Origin: Ornithinibacillus scapharcae TW25
Lineage (GTDB): Bacteria; Bacillota; Bacilli; Bacillales; Amphibacillaceae
Direction of reading: 5' to 3'
DNA length: 64,000 nucleotides
NCBI RefSeq assembly: GCF_000190475.1
Contig: NZ_AEWH01000042.1
Span: 1 to 64,000, forward strand
Part shown: positions 9,223-18,404 of the stretch, one piece after another
How positions within the stretch are numbered: the stretch's first letter is position 1
Layout of the letters: each line of letters begins with the position of its first letter
Position numbers and translations under genes: made by a program
Notes under the pieces: generated by a model
What the model was told of the DNA's origin: nothing
Database searches by the model: none
What the model saw: only the letters and a program-made list of their open reading frames with translations

Positions 9223-10224
9223 ATGATTGCCTATACGACGCGACGATTATTAATGCTCATACCTGTACTCATTGGGATGACCTTAATCACATTCTCTATT
9301 GTTCATTTAATACCAGGGAATCCTGCTCAAGTTATTCTAGGTGAAACTGCTAGTGAGTCTGCCATAAAGGATCTAGAAGAAAGCATGGGACTTAACGAAC
9401 CGTATGCTGTACAGTATTCCATTTATATTAAAGATTTAATCCAAGGTGACTTAGGCACGTCCTTAAAAACAAAAACACCAATTTCCGAGGAAATTTGGCC
9501 TTATATTGCCGCTACCTTTGAACTTACATTGTTTGCCATGTTATTTGCAATTGTAGTCGGTGTTAACGCAGGTATCATTAGTGCATGGAAACAAAACTCC
9601 TGGTTCGACTTTCTAGCCATGCTTATCGCCTTGATTGGAGTTTCTGTACCGGTCTTTTGGCTTGCACTTATGGAACAATGGATTTTTGCCCAAGAGTTAA
9701 GTTGGTTTCCATCTAGCGGAAGACAAGATAACCGAGATCCGATGGAACCTATTACATATTTCTTTGTCTTAGACTCTATTCTCCATGGCGATTTCGGAAG
9801 AACCATTACTACCTTAAAACATTTAGTGTTACCAAGTATTGCGTTGGGTACTATCCCAATGGCTATTATCGCGAGAATGACGCGTTCCAGCATGTTAGAG
9901 GTTATGAAATCAGACTATATCCGAACCGTACGAGCAAAAGGATCTGGACAATTTCTTATTATCTATAAACACGCACTGAAGAACGCACTTATCCCTGTCT
10001 TAACAGTAATCGGTTTGCAAACAGGAGTCCTATTAGGGGGAGCAATTTTAACCGAAACTATCTTTAGTTGGCCTGGTATTGGACGTTATATCTATGAAGC
10101 GATAACCTATCGAGATTACCCAGTTATTCAATCTGGTATTTTGGTGATTGCATTCTTATTTGTCATCATCAATCTAATTGTAGACCTACTCTATAAATTT
10201 ATTGATCCAAGGATTAATTATTAG
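9223..10224 (+). CDS. Peptide ABC transporter permease OppB/DppB-like
   Basis: First membrane permease of the peptide importer, 333 residues. An N-terminal helix with RRLLMLIPVLIGMTLITFSIVHLIPG is typical of DppB/OppB; five further helices follow, and the cytoplasmic EAA loop (MLEVMKSDYIRTVRAKGSGQFLIIYKHALKNALIPV) that docks on the ATPases is intact. The sequence AILTETIFSWPGIGRYIYEAI is also conserved. The permease genes lie after the palindromic element rather than before the binding protein. The usual order in Bacillus opp/dpp operons differs, so gene order here is D-F-A-B-C. Confidence 0.92.
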   Translation: MIAYTTRRLLMLIPVLIGMTLITFSIVHLIPGNPAQVILGETASESAIKDLEESMGLNEPYAVQYSIYIKDLIQGDLGTSLKTKTPISEEIWPYIAATFELTLFAMLFAIVVGVNAGIISAWKQNSWFDFLAMLIALIGVSVPVFWLALMEQWIFAQELSWFPSSGRQDNRDPMEPITYFFVLDSILHGDFGRTITTLKHLVLPSIALGTIPMAIIARMTRSSMLEVMKSDYIRTVRAKGSGQFLIIYKHALKNALIPVLTVIGLQTGVLLGGAILTETIFSWPGIGRYIYEAITYRDYPVIQSGILVIAFLFVIINLIVDLLYKFIDPRINY

Positions 10225-10233
10225 GGGGGATAG

Positions 10234-11163
10234 ATGATGAAGATAAAAGAAAAAGCAATTGTAACAAATCAAACCAATCAGCCATTGAATAATAGACAAC
10301 AGCAAAATGATGATGCAGATGTCATTTCCCCGTGGAAGGACAGCTTAAGACAATTACGGAGAAATCGATTTGCCATAGCAGGGATATTCATTATCGTTTT
10401 CTTTATTTTAATTGCTATATTCGCACCACTAATCACATCGTATCCATACGATAAGATTGATCCTGTCAATCGTCTCCAGCCGCCTTCTGGTGAACATTGG
10501 TTTGGAACAGATGATGTCGGTAGGGATATCTTCACAAGGATCGCATATGGAGCAAGAATTTCATTACAGGTAGGTTTCTTCGCTGTGACTGGTGCACTAG
10601 TCTTTGGTACCTTATTAGGAATCATTGCGGGATACTACGGACGCTGGGTGGACATGTTAATCTCCAGGACTTTCGATATTTTATTAGCATTCCCTAGTAT
10701 ACTACTTGCTATTGCAGTTGTAGCAATTCTTGGGCCATCCCTTGAAAACGCTCTAATTGCCATCGCAATTGTTAATATACCGATATTTGGAAGGTTAATC
10801 AGATCGAAGGTTATTAGTTTAAGAGAAGAAGAGTTTATTATGGCTGCAAGAGCACAAGGCATGAAAAATGGCAGAATACTATTCCACCACATACTTCCTA
10901 ATAGTGTTGCTCCGATTATCGTTCAAGCAACATTGAGCTTTGGTACGGCTATTTTAGAAGCAGCAGCTCTCGGATTCTTAGGGCTTGGCGCACAGCCTCC
11001 TGCACCAGAATGGGGTGCAATGTTAGCGGGGTCGCGAGATTTCATCCAATTGGCACCATGGACATTAATCTTCCCAGGGGTATCGATCATGTTGGTCGTA
11101 CTAGGATTTAATCTTGTAGGGGATGGATTAAGAGATGCTCTAGATCCTAAGATGAAGAATTAG
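10234..11163 (+). CDS. Peptide ABC transporter permease OppC/DppC-like
   Basis: Second permease, 309 residues, beginning 9 bp after the first. A ~45-residue hydrophilic N-terminal tail precedes the conserved SLRQLRRNRFAIAGIFIIVFFILIAIFAPLI helix, the HWFGTDDVGRDIFTRIAYGARISLQVG block, and the EAA loop EEFIMAARAQGMKNGRILFHHILPNSVAPIIV. It forms the translocation channel with the preceding permease. GGGGGGA precedes the ATGATG start. The operon closes at the terminator at 11177. Confidence 0.92.
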   Translation: MMKIKEKAIVTNQTNQPLNNRQQQNDDADVISPWKDSLRQLRRNRFAIAGIFIIVFFILIAIFAPLITSYPYDKIDPVNRLQPPSGEHWFGTDDVGRDIFTRIAYGARISLQVGFFAVTGALVFGTLLGIIAGYYGRWVDMLISRTFDILLAFPSILLAIAVVAILGPSLENALIAIAIVNIPIFGRLIRSKVISLREEEFIMAARAQGMKNGRILFHHILPNSVAPIIVQATLSFGTAILEAAALGFLGLGAQPPAPEWGAMLAGSRDFIQLAPWTLIFPGVSIMLVVLGFNLVGDGLRDALDPKMKN

Positions 11164-11176
11164 CTGCCTACTATGT

Positions 11177-11214
11177 AAAAACGGTTCTGCATATTATCCT
11201 GCAGAGCCGTTTTT
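11177..11214. terminator. Bidirectional terminator between opp operon and yvbH-like gene
   Basis: A 15-bp perfect stem AAAAACGGTTCTGCA / TGCAGAGCCGTTTTT except one G-T position, with an 8-base loop, flanked by A and T runs on either side, so it can serve both convergent transcripts. Confidence 0.88.
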
Positions 11215-11218
11215 AACT

Positions 11219-11833
11219 TTAATTATTTATATACTTCTCAAATACATCTCCAAAATCCTTCTTATGATATTGTTCTCGGATGGAAGTTAGCCAAGAAAAC
11301 CCATACTCTGTCAATTGTTTATATTGATCCGCTAGTTGGGTCTCATTTGTTCTAGAATTATGGAGAACTGAGACTGCTTTTTCAAGGCTTTGATGAGCCA
11401 GTTCTTGCATCGTTAGGTTCTCATGTGTTAATTCCGCAATATATAGAAGTGCCTTATATAGATCATTTAACCGATTGATTTCCTTTTTATCTACATCAAT
11501 AGACATATTTTCATTACCAATAGTAAATTTAATTTCAATATCCAAGTCTACTTTACCAGCAGTTTCGAGTAATACGTTAGAGATTTTATTCTGTGAGTAG
11601 GAATAACGCTTTAAAACACGTTTAGAGGATACTGCATTATCTCCATCAACATGGATTAATGCTAAATTCGTAAAGCAATATTCATCAGACTTAGTTTTAA
11701 TCAAAAAGTAAATTTTCTCGTTATCCTCATGTCTTACATAATCATCCGAATCTGTTTTGTCATAGTCCTCAGGTCCGATAATTTTCCCAATATCAGATAA
11801 CCCTAAAGCATCAGAAGCTAGCTTTTTTAACAT
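11219..11833 (-). CDS. YvbH-like protein with bacterial PH domain
   Basis: A 204-residue cytoplasmic protein that reads like B. subtilis YvbH: MLKKLASDALGLSDIGKIIGPEDYDKTDSDDYV at the N-terminus, then a bacterial PH domain (about 30-115, with EKIYFLIKTKSDEYCFTNLALIHVDG) and a helical C-terminal oligomerisation segment ending FEKYINN. Function is not known. I start it at the ATG at 11833, which has GGGGAAA nearby; the longer frame adds 15 unconserved residues with no ribosome binding site. It converges on the peptide transporter operon. Confidence 0.8.
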   Translation of the reverse strand: MLKKLASDALGLSDIGKIIGPEDYDKTDSDDYVRHEDNEKIYFLIKTKSDEYCFTNLALIHVDGDNAVSSKRVLKRYSYSQNKISNVLLETAGKVDLDIEIKFTIGNENMSIDVDKKEINRLNDLYKALLYIAELTHENLTMQELAHQSLEKAVSVLHNSRTNETQLADQYKQLTEYGFSWLTSIREQYHKKDFGDVFEKYINN

Positions 11834-11946
11834 CGATATTTCCCCTTTCACGAAAATATGTAACCTACACCCCATCATGTTACCATATAATTCTGATAAT
11901 TGAATAGGGCGTAGTAACTAGTTCTTCTGCATAATTACCTTTCATG

Positions 11947-12432
11947 TTAACTACTTCCATTGTACTTTGACAGTCGCTTCTTTGCTGTTCGTATCTCAGA
12001 AGTAATTATTTGGTGTTTCTTTGCTTTTGCTAAGCCAAACAGTGGCATATTCCCATAAAAAGACTCATAATTACCTTTTGCTACGTGATAGGTTTCATGA
12101 TAGATACCAACTGCATCGTTATCTCCAACTTTCTTGTTGAAGTTCCTCCAAGCCGCTAAATGTTTCTCCCCTTTTGCATAAGCGAGCAAATCATCAGTTG
12201 ATTGCCAATATGTGATTAGCAGTGTCGTTCTTAAACCCATGAAGGTTTCCGACGAAAGAAATCCCAGCGATTCCTTATGCTGATATAGTTCTCTAATCAT
12301 TGGCGGCATTGCATTAAATACTGGCAACCACTTATTTATTGCATAACGTTTGTTTATTCTCATACCGATGAGAAAGACGACCACATTACTATCGTTATCA
12401 GCTGTGTAACGACCAGAGAAAACCTTAGCCAT
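11947..12432 (-). CDS. DUF4188 family protein
   Basis: A 161-residue soluble protein that I assign by recall to DUF4188, a family with a heme-oxidoreductase/dimeric alpha-beta-barrel look and annotated in places as monooxygenase or aldoxime-dehydratase-like. Visible features are VVFLIGMRINKRYAINKWLPVFNAMPPMIRELY and the later GIYHETYHVAKGNYESFYGNMPLFGLAKA block. No signal or membrane segment. It lies 12 bp behind a PadR-type regulator, and GGAGGAATT precedes its ATG, so it is very likely the target of that regulator; such PadR-DUF4188 pairs suggest an inducible detoxification role. Confidence 0.7.
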   Translation of the reverse strand: MAKVFSGRYTADNDSNVVVFLIGMRINKRYAINKWLPVFNAMPPMIRELYQHKESLGFLSSETFMGLRTTLLITYWQSTDDLLAYAKGEKHLAAWRNFNKKVGDNDAVGIYHETYHVAKGNYESFYGNMPLFGLAKAKKHQIITSEIRTAKKRLSKYNGSS

Positions 12433-12444
12433 AAAATTCCTCCT

Positions 12445-12987
12445 TTATTCCATAAGTTTTATCGTATCCTTGCACCATTCCATTTCAGTGCTTGCAATTC
12501 GCTTCCCGTAATCTAGTGTGATTAGCCAATATTTCGCATCGGCCTTGTCTTGTGAGTGTGTGCGAATTAGATTTTCAATTTCCAAATACGTTGTCAATTT
12601 TTCATGTAAGACTTCGAGGTACTCCTTCAAATATAGAATTGTCTTTGTATCATCTTGATGCCGTCCAAAGAAGAGTTTTAAAAGTACTTCACTTTTATAA
12701 AAAGGTATTTCCTCTAAGGGAGAACTTAACCACACTCTTAGCGCCTCTTCTCCTTTACTAGTAAGGTAATATTCCTTTTTGTCAGGTTTTCCATCCTGTG
12801 GTATTACTTGCACAATTGCTAACCCTTCCTCAACAAGGGTCTTTAATGTTGGATAAATTTGCCCGTAACTTATTTTCCAGAAATGGTTTAGGCTATTGTC
12901 CATCATTTGTTTAATTTGATAACCCGTATTGCAGCTTGTGGAAAGCAAGCCAAGAATCGCATATTTAGAATGATTTAGTTTTGCCAT
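12445..12987 (-). CDS. PadR family transcriptional regulator
   Basis: A 180-residue regulator with an N-terminal PadR winged helix (KYAILGLLSTSCNTGYQIKQMMDNSLNHFWKISYGQIYPTLKTLVEEGLAIV) and a C-terminal Vir-type helical dimerisation domain (about 95-178). PadR proteins repress detoxification genes until a small ligand, often a phenolic compound or drug, binds. Start ATG at 12987 has GAGGTA upstream; a longer frame to 13029 would run through the two operator-like palindromes and lacks a ribosome binding site. It forms an operon with the DUF4188 gene. Confidence 0.85.
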   Translation of the reverse strand: MAKLNHSKYAILGLLSTSCNTGYQIKQMMDNSLNHFWKISYGQIYPTLKTLVEEGLAIVQVIPQDGKPDKKEYYLTSKGEEALRVWLSSPLEEIPFYKSEVLLKLFFGRHQDDTKTILYLKEYLEVLHEKLTTYLEIENLIRTHSQDKADAKYWLITLDYGKRIASTEMEWCKDTIKLME

Positions 12988-12998
12988 ATTGTTACCTC

Positions 12999-13043
12999 TA
13001 TCTTTTAGATATATATCTTTAAGATACATAATAATCGATTATA
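12999..13043 (-). promoter_or_regulatory. Tandem palindromic operators and -10 of the padR operon
   Basis: Two 13-bp palindromes, TATCTTTTAGATA (12999-13011) and TATCTTTAAGATA (13014-13026), are repeated with 15-bp centre-to-centre spacing just upstream of the padR start, and TATAAT (reading leftward) lies at 13038-13043. Bound repressor would block the promoter start region. Autoregulation is the likely use; PadR binding itself is inferred. Confidence 0.6.
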
Positions 13044-13164
13044 ATTCGTATTGCAATAGAAAACTTTCTGATAATAAAAATAAGGCTTGTCTCTCTATTT
13101 ACTTTTTGGGGATTTGATTGTACTATTTCTTAGGGACACGAAATATTAGGAAAGGCGAAATAAT

Positions 13165-14412
13165 ATGGCTATTTTCTTAAAAGAATGGTCTGCACAACTA
13201 AAGACCTACAATCAAAATATTAAATTAGCAATCTGGGCCAATATCTTTTCCCAAATTGGAATGGGAATATTCATGGTCATTTACAATATTTATATTCAAG
13301 AGCTTGGACTAAGCCATGAAGTGAATGGTCAAGTTATTGCGCTTACCTCACTTGCCACAGCTATTATTCTAGTACCTGCTGGGATTATGAGTGATAAGCT
13401 TGGTAGAAAGCGTGTAATGGCTTTTGGAGTAATTCTAACGGCTCTCATTTTACTACTTAGGAGTATCGTGGAAATACAGTCGCTGTTACTGATCACAGGT
13501 TTTGCTACAGGGATATTCACTGCGTTCCTTCAAGTATCATCCATTCCTTGGTTAGCAGAGAACTCAAAGCCTAAACAGCGTGTACACTTATTCAGCCTAC
13601 ATTCAGCTATTATGACTGCGGCAAATGTCATTGGTAGTTTACTAGGTGGAACACTTACTGACTTTTTCAACTTATTTACAACTGAACTAAGTGCAATTCG
13701 ATTCACTCTTGTAATTGGAAGTATCTTCTACTTAATAGCCTTCTTCCCTATTTTAAAAATGGTAGAAGTATCTAAAACAAAGGTAAACAAAGCGGATAAA
13801 GTTCCATTACGAGAATTCGTAACGAATAACAAATCCGGCTTTAAAATTATTGGATTATTTGCAGTTGCCCAATTACTAATCGGATTTGGTAGTGGTTTAG
13901 TTATACCTTATCTCAATCTTTACTTTGCAGATCGATTTGAAGCATCGAACTCGATTATTGGACTTATTATCTCACTCGGCCAAGCTGCTACAGCAGTGGC
14001 AATGATTATAGGGCCATTAGTAGTGAAAAAGGTCGGAGAAGTCCGAGCTGTTGTCTACTTACAGCTAAGTTCTTTACCGTTTTTACTCTTGACAGCTTAT
14101 ACAGAAAATTTATTATTAGCAAGTATTGGATTCCTCTTTAGACAGGCACTTATGAATGCAGGTAATCCGATTCAGGCATCCTTAATGATGTCGAAAGTAG
14201 ATAATTCGATGAAGGGATTAGCGAATTCCATTAACCAAATGGTGTTCCAGTTAGGTTGGGCATTTATGGGGCCAGTATCTACGTCTATCGTTATGATCAA
14301 CGGAGCATATTGGGGGTATGCGCAAGTCTTTACGATTACTGCGGGGCTTTATCTCGTTGGATCGTTATACTTCTTAATCGTATTCCGTTCATTAAAATCA
14401 TCAGATGAGTAA
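13165..14412 (+). CDS. Major facilitator superfamily transporter
   Basis: A 415-residue MFS protein with about 12 membrane helices. After the second helix it has the classical loop GIMSDKLGRKRVM (motif A, GxxxDxxGRR/K), and the later half begins around residue 215 after a charged loop. The nearest relatives are probably drug or metabolite exporters, but substrate cannot be derived. It is divergently placed from the padR operon with a ~180-bp gap, so it could also respond to PadR, though no palindrome is seen close to its own start. GGAAAGGCG precedes the ATG. Confidence 0.8.
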   Translation: MAIFLKEWSAQLKTYNQNIKLAIWANIFSQIGMGIFMVIYNIYIQELGLSHEVNGQVIALTSLATAIILVPAGIMSDKLGRKRVMAFGVILTALILLLRSIVEIQSLLLITGFATGIFTAFLQVSSIPWLAENSKPKQRVHLFSLHSAIMTAANVIGSLLGGTLTDFFNLFTTELSAIRFTLVIGSIFYLIAFFPILKMVEVSKTKVNKADKVPLREFVTNNKSGFKIIGLFAVAQLLIGFGSGLVIPYLNLYFADRFEASNSIIGLIISLGQAATAVAMIIGPLVVKKVGEVRAVVYLQLSSLPFLLLTAYTENLLLASIGFLFRQALMNAGNPIQASLMMSKVDNSMKGLANSINQMVFQLGWAFMGPVSTSIVMINGAYWGYAQVFTITAGLYLVGSLYFLIVFRSLKSSDE

Positions 14413-14417
14413 AGTGT

Positions 14418-14452
14418 AAAGGATGTGAGCTGTAGCCTCACATCCTTTTTAC
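14418..14452 (+). terminator. Terminator of the MFS gene
   Basis: AAAGGATGTGAG (14418-14429) and CTCACATCCTTT (14437-14448) form a perfect 12-bp stem with T residues after. It overlaps the stop of the convergent gene. Confidence 0.85.
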
Positions 14453-14733
14453 AATCTCACAGATATCTTCCTACCATCTGAGTCTTCAAGCTCAAAGATG
14501 GTTATGTCTCGGTGATTTTTCATCTCTTTAATGATTGTTTTTAGTAATGGTTTTATGACTTTTTTATTTTCGGGAGGAAATATTACTGTTGTTGTTTGTA
14601 CAGAATCTGAATGTGTTATTCTTTTCCATACTAGGTTTGATAGAATAATAGAAGAAGCAAAATGCAATGCAAAATAGGGTACTCGAATAGTTATCTTTCT
14701 GGATTTTTGGGATATTACTTTAATCTTAATCAT
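14449..14733 (-). CDS. Hypothetical protein, third gene of DUF2089 operon
   Basis: I do not recognise this 94-residue protein. It is basic at the N-terminus (MIKIKVISQKSRKITIRVPYFAL) and has mixed beta/alpha character, without signal or clear transmembrane helix. The motif ITIRVPYFALHFA resembles the KVNVNLPIRLFQ-type segment in the gene just upstream, suggesting the two share a small domain. AGGGAT precedes the ATG, 8 bp after the upstream stop, so it is co-transcribed with the DUF2089 and SHOCT-like genes. The last codons overlap the MFS terminator. Confidence 0.65.
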   Translation of the reverse strand: MIKIKVISQKSRKITIRVPYFALHFASSIILSNLVWKRITHSDSVQTTTVIFPPENKKVIKPLLKTIIKEMKNHRDITIFELEDSDGRKISVRL

Positions 14734-14741
14734 CGTTATCC

Positions 14742-15119
14742 CTACTCGATAAACACAGCGACCTTGTCACCATTACCTGATTCTATATCTACAATCTGTC
14801 CTTCTAATTCATTATCAATTGCTTCCAAAATCAGATCAATGTCTAGCTCATTTACATATTTCTTTGCCTCAGGAATATTGGATGCAATACCATATCCAGC
14901 TTTAATTAATACTTGAAAAAGCCTGATCGGCAAGTTAACATTTACCCGGTCATATTCTTCAGATTGAATTCGAATCTTTAACGTTTTATCTAGATAGCTA
15001 GACTTCTTTGTAGAGTCTTTATCTTTTTCTTTTAACAATGCGATTAACTCACTTGCTTTCTCAGCGTCAATCTTTCCTTGCTCCATCATATTCAATACTT
15101 TTGAAATTTCATCCTTCAC
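14742..15119 (-). CDS. SHOCT-like domain protein
   Basis: A 125-residue protein. The N-terminal EISKVLNMMEQGKIDAEKASELIALL matches the short helical YvlB/SHOCT-like domain that occurs beside PspC- or DUF2089-type regulators; the C-terminal half (TLKIRIQSEEYDRVNVNLPIRLFQVLIKAGYGIAS) is a region also found in such proteins. It probably works with the zinc-ribbon regulator upstream, as effector or partner. Its start is a GTG directly adjacent to the stop codon of that gene, with AAAGGGGGAATTT as ribosome binding site, which shows tight coupling. Confidence 0.7.
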   Translation of the reverse strand: MKDEISKVLNMMEQGKIDAEKASELIALLKEKDKDSTKKSSYLDKTLKIRIQSEEYDRVNVNLPIRLFQVLIKAGYGIASNIPEAKKYVNELDIDLILEAIDNELEGQIVDIESGNGDKVAVFIE

Positions 15120-15494
15120 TTAAATTCCCCCTTTATTTTTTAACATTTTAATAGCTTCATCAGGTGTGATTTCCCCTCTTTCTAACATGCCAACAATACG
15201 ACTTTCATCCACTTGTGATTTCTCTCTATCCTTATGACCAAGTGCTTGAATAATATCATTTAACTTACCGCGAACGGTTGGGTAGGAAATACCAAGCTCC
15301 TTTTCAACCTCTTTAATATTTCCTCTACAAAGCAAAAAGGTCTCAATAAACTGAAGCTGTTCCTGTGAAAGTAAAGTAAACTTAGATAGCTCAAAATCAT
15401 TTTCAATTACCGTATTACACGAATGGCAGTGAAGCTTCGATACTGTGAGTGTATTCTGGCAAATTGGGCAATTTGTTATTAATGTATGTGCCAT
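15120..15494 (-). CDS. DUF2089 family zinc-ribbon/HTH regulator
   Basis: A 124-residue DNA-binding-type protein. An N-terminal zinc ribbon (CPIC at 9-12, CHSC at 23-26) is followed by a sigma/LuxR-like helix-turn-helix (LSQEQLQFIETFLLCRGNIKEVEKELGISYPTVRGKLNDIIQALG) and a C-terminal SHOCT-like segment (VGMLERGEITPDEAIKMLK). That is the DUF2089 architecture. Such proteins probably control their own operon. It heads a three-gene leftward operon from a strong sigma-A promoter at 15523-15551. Confidence 0.8.
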   Translation of the reverse strand: MAHTLITNCPICQNTLTVSKLHCHSCNTVIENDFELSKFTLLSQEQLQFIETFLLCRGNIKEVEKELGISYPTVRGKLNDIIQALGHKDREKSQVDESRIVGMLERGEITPDEAIKMLKNKGGI

Positions 15495-15522
15495 AGTAGA
15501 TTCCCTTCCTTAATTTGGTTAT

Positions 15523-15551
15523 ATTATAATAGCCATTTCACTAAATGTAAA
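15523..15551 (-). promoter_or_regulatory. Sigma-A promoter of the DUF2089 operon
   Basis: Reading leftward: TTTACA (15551-15546), 17-bp spacer, TATAAT (15528-15523), about 28 bp ahead of the gene start. Near-consensus. Confidence 0.75.
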
Positions 15552-15799
15552 TAATAAATTAAACTATTTTATAAATATTAATGTATTTATTAATATTATT
15601 AATTACATTATTAATTATTATAAAAATCGAAGTTAAGAAAGTTGAATTCTACCTCTACCTAACAGCCATCTCATTTTTAGCCAAAATTACCTACCCACTA
15701 ATAAGCACAAAGAACTATAATCTTCACACTATTTTAACAAAGGGTTTACATTCCATTGGTATAATTTTCTATAGATTAAACTTGTGTGGGGGTTATATA

Positions 15800-17479
15800 T
15801 TGAAACAGACAAAGAAGAAAGATGGACTCAGCCTTCGAAATCGATTATTACTCGTATTTATTACATTACTGACTATTTCTATTATTGCAGTAGGATTCAG
15901 TTCCTACACGATTACAAAGAATAACATCGTAAAATCTATAGAAGACAGGCTTTATAGTGAGGCGGGCCTAATGAGTGAAATTGCCAGTAATTTAAAATTT
16001 ATGTATGTAAGTGATGAAGCTTACTTTCAACAACAACTTCAAGCAAGCATACGCACCCAAAAAGAAAAACTTGCTCAAGATGGCATCACCTCTGACTATT
16101 TTTACATATCTAGAAATGAAGTAGTTCCATTTAATATTAGTAAGGGCAAATTACCAAAGATTCCAGAAACCATAATTTCTGAAATCCTCGCTAAGAAAGA
16201 TGGCGTTCTTCAGCAATCTATCCGAGGAGAAACATATACGTTTAGCTTCTTAGAGATGGAGGAGATAGATGGAGTATATGTTACTATTGTCCCTAGCTCA
16301 TCATATATGGAGAATATCAATCAAATGGCTTATGTGATGGTTACCGTTATTATCGTTAGTATTATCATCGCAACCATCGTTATCTTATTAGTTGTTCGTG
16401 GTATTACCAAACCACTCAGCCTACTTCGAGAAAAAATGAGGAAGGTTAGAAATGGGAATCTCCAAGAAGATGACTTGTCAATTGAGACAAAAATTCCTGA
16501 AATTGCCTCCTTAAACAAAAGCTATTTAGCAATGGTCGACAATATGCGGACAATGCTTCAGAAAATTAATGATACAACAAGACATTTATCATCGACTGGT
16601 ACAGAATTAACATTGTCTTCTGATGCTACTTTAGAATCGAGTAAGGATCTGATTATAGCTATTCAAGCTGTCAAAACAAGTGCAGAACAAACAGCTAGTA
16701 GTTCGGAGGGAAGCTCTGAATTATTTAATAATATGAAGGACAAAATTGTTCAGATGATGGAAAGTATGGAAACTATCTTCTCTAACTCCATCCAAATGTC
16801 CGAATCTGCAAGTCATGGTGAACAAAATATGTCGGAGCTTATTGATACAGTTAATTCATTTAAACAGGATTTTGAGCATTTAACAACTACCATTAAACAA
16901 GTGCAGGCATATTCTAATTCTATCAATCAGCTAGTTGGTTTAATTCAGGCTATTGCGGAACAGACGAAGCTACTATCGTTAAATGCATCTATTGAGGCTG
17001 CTAGAGCTGGTGAGGCTGGAAAGGGATTTGCCGTTGTTGCAGATGAGGTCGGGAAACTCGCAGAACAATCATCAAAAGCTACAGAAAAAATCACAGAATC
17101 CATTTCGAATATGGATATCATTACACATACTGCTACAGATGAATTTGAACAGATGCTAGATAAAACCAAGAACACGTTAGCCAAGTCAAATGAGGCTAAA
17201 GCCTCCATCGATGATTTAATGCATGAGGTTGAAATAGTTAGTACAGAGCTTCAAGGTGTACAAACTGAATTAATGGACCTTGAAAAACTACTTCCTCCAT
17301 TAGAAAATGAAACATTAGGGTTTATAAGCGTATCACAAGAAACATTAGCTAGTGCCGAAGAAATGCTTGCAAGTAGTGAAAACCAACTAAAACAAATCGA
17401 GCATACCCATCAGGTCGGAATCAAGCTATCGAGCATTTCAAAGTCTCTTGCTGAAAGCACTGAGAAATTTGAACTATGA
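15800..17479 (+). CDS. Methyl-accepting chemotaxis protein
   Basis: A 559-residue membrane chemoreceptor. A helix (about 15-37) is followed by an extracytoplasmic sensor of ~150 residues (single-Cache-like, recognised only by size and position), a second helix ([20 protein letters not shown]), a HAMP linker ([21 protein letters not shown]), and the signalling coiled coil whose hairpin tip is [40 protein letters not shown]. The tip contacts CheA/CheW. I start it at TTG 15800, which has GGGGGT 5-10 bases upstream; the same frame is open to 15581 but that stretch is AT-rich without a ribosome binding site. Ligand unknown. Single gene. Confidence 0.88.
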   Translation: MKQTKKKDGLSLRNRLLLVFITLLTISIIAVGFSSYTITKNNIVKSIEDRLYSEAGLMSEIASNLKFMYVSDEAYFQQQLQASIRTQKEKLAQDGITSDYFYISRNEVVPFNISKGKLPKIPETIISEILAKKDGVLQQSIRGETYTFSFLEMEEIDGVYVTIVPSSSYMENINQMAYVMVTVIIVSIIIATIVILLVVRGITKPLSLLREKMRKVRNGNLQEDDLSIETKIPEIASLNKSYLAMVDNMRTMLQKINDTTRHLSSTGTELTLSSDATLESSKDLIIAIQAVKTSAEQTASSSEGSSELFNNMKDKIVQMMESMETIFSNSIQMSESASHGEQNMSELIDTVNSFKQDFEHLTTTIKQVQAYSNSINQLVGLIQAIAEQTKLLSLNASIEAARAGEAGKGFAVVADEVGKLAEQSSKATEKITESISNMDIITHTATDEFEQMLDKTKNTLAKSNEAKASIDDLMHEVEIVSTELQGVQTELMDLEKLLPPLENETLGFISVSQETLASAEEMLASSENQLKQIEHTHQVGIKLSSISKSLAESTEKFEL

Positions 17480-17482
17480 GGA

Positions 17483-17515
17483 AAAGACTGGCTATCACCA
17501 TAGCCAGTCTTTCTA
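17483..17515. terminator. Bidirectional terminator between MCP gene and pst operon
   Basis: AAAGACTGGCTAT (17483-17495) and ATAGCCAGTCTTT (17500-17512), a perfect 13-bp stem with a 4-base loop. T run is short on the right side; on the left it ends in TTTTCC. Confidence 0.75.
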
Positions 17516-17552
17516 TATCATCAAGGGGGGAAGATGAAATTCATTCATTAGT

Positions 17553-18386
17553 TTAACCAAAACGACCAGAAATATAATCCTCTGTGCGTTTATCTGCTGG
17601 ATTTGTAAAAATTGTATCTGTCACATCAAATTCAACTACTTCTCCATCAAGGAAGAATGCCGTACGGTCCGAAATACGTGCTGCCTGTTGCATATTGTGA
17701 GTGACAATAATAATTGAGTAGTCCTTTTTCAATTCTTGTACAAGATCCTCAATTTTAAGTGTTGACTTTGGATCAAGAGCAGATGTGGGCTCATCCATCA
17801 AAATTACATCTGGTTCGATTGCAAGTGTACGAGCAATACACAAACGTTGCTGCTGTCCACCAGATAAACCATAAGCATTTTCCTTTAAGCGATCCTTTAC
17901 CTCATCCCAAATATATGCTCCACGAAGACTTTTCTCCACAATCTCATCTAATATCTTTTTATTACGAATACCATGAATTCGTGGACCGTACGCTATATTA
18001 TCATATATCGACTTAGGGAATGGATTAGGCTTTTGGAAAACCATTCCAACATGTGTTCGTAAATCCTCTACCTTAAAAGACTTATCTAAAATACTTTTCC
18101 CTTTGTACATAATCTCACCTGTTGTGCGTACAGTCGGAACAAGCTCTACCATTCGATTTAAAGTCTTTAAATACGTAGATTTACCACATCCAGATGGACC
18201 GATAATCGCCGTTACCTCTTTTTCATTAATCTGAAGGTTAATATCTTTTAATGCATGTGTGTTACCGTACCACAGGTTTAAGTCCTTTGTATCAAAAACA
18301 AGCTTATTACTTGCTTGTGCAGTAGTTACATTATTATTTACATTTAGTTGCATTTCCGTATTCTCCTTAACTATAGAAAGACTCAC
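17553..18386 (-). CDS. pstB: Phosphate ABC transporter ATPase PstB
   Basis: The 277-residue motor subunit of the high-affinity phosphate importer. Walker [10 protein letters not shown] at 63-71, signature LSGGQQQR near 187, Walker [14 protein letters not shown] and the MTHN-type [21 protein letters not shown] block are typical of PstB. It has an N-terminal extension of ~25 residues before the ABC domain. Last gene of a leftward pstS-pstC-pstA-pstB operon; AGGAGGAACC precedes its ATG. There is one pstB copy here, without the second pstB2 known from B. subtilis, and no phoU follows. Confidence 0.95.
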   Translation of the reverse strand: MSLSIVKENTEMQLNVNNNVTTAQASNKLVFDTKDLNLWYGNTHALKDINLQINEKEVTAIIGPSGCGKSTYLKTLNRMVELVPTVRTTGEIMYKGKSILDKSFKVEDLRTHVGMVFQKPNPFPKSIYDNIAYGPRIHGIRNKKILDEIVEKSLRGAYIWDEVKDRLKENAYGLSGGQQQRLCIARTLAIEPDVILMDEPTSALDPKSTLKIEDLVQELKKDYSIIIVTHNMQQAARISDRTAFFLDGEVVEFDVTDTIFTNPADKRTEDYISGRFG

Positions 18387-18404
18387 GTAAGGTTCCTCCT
18401 TTAT

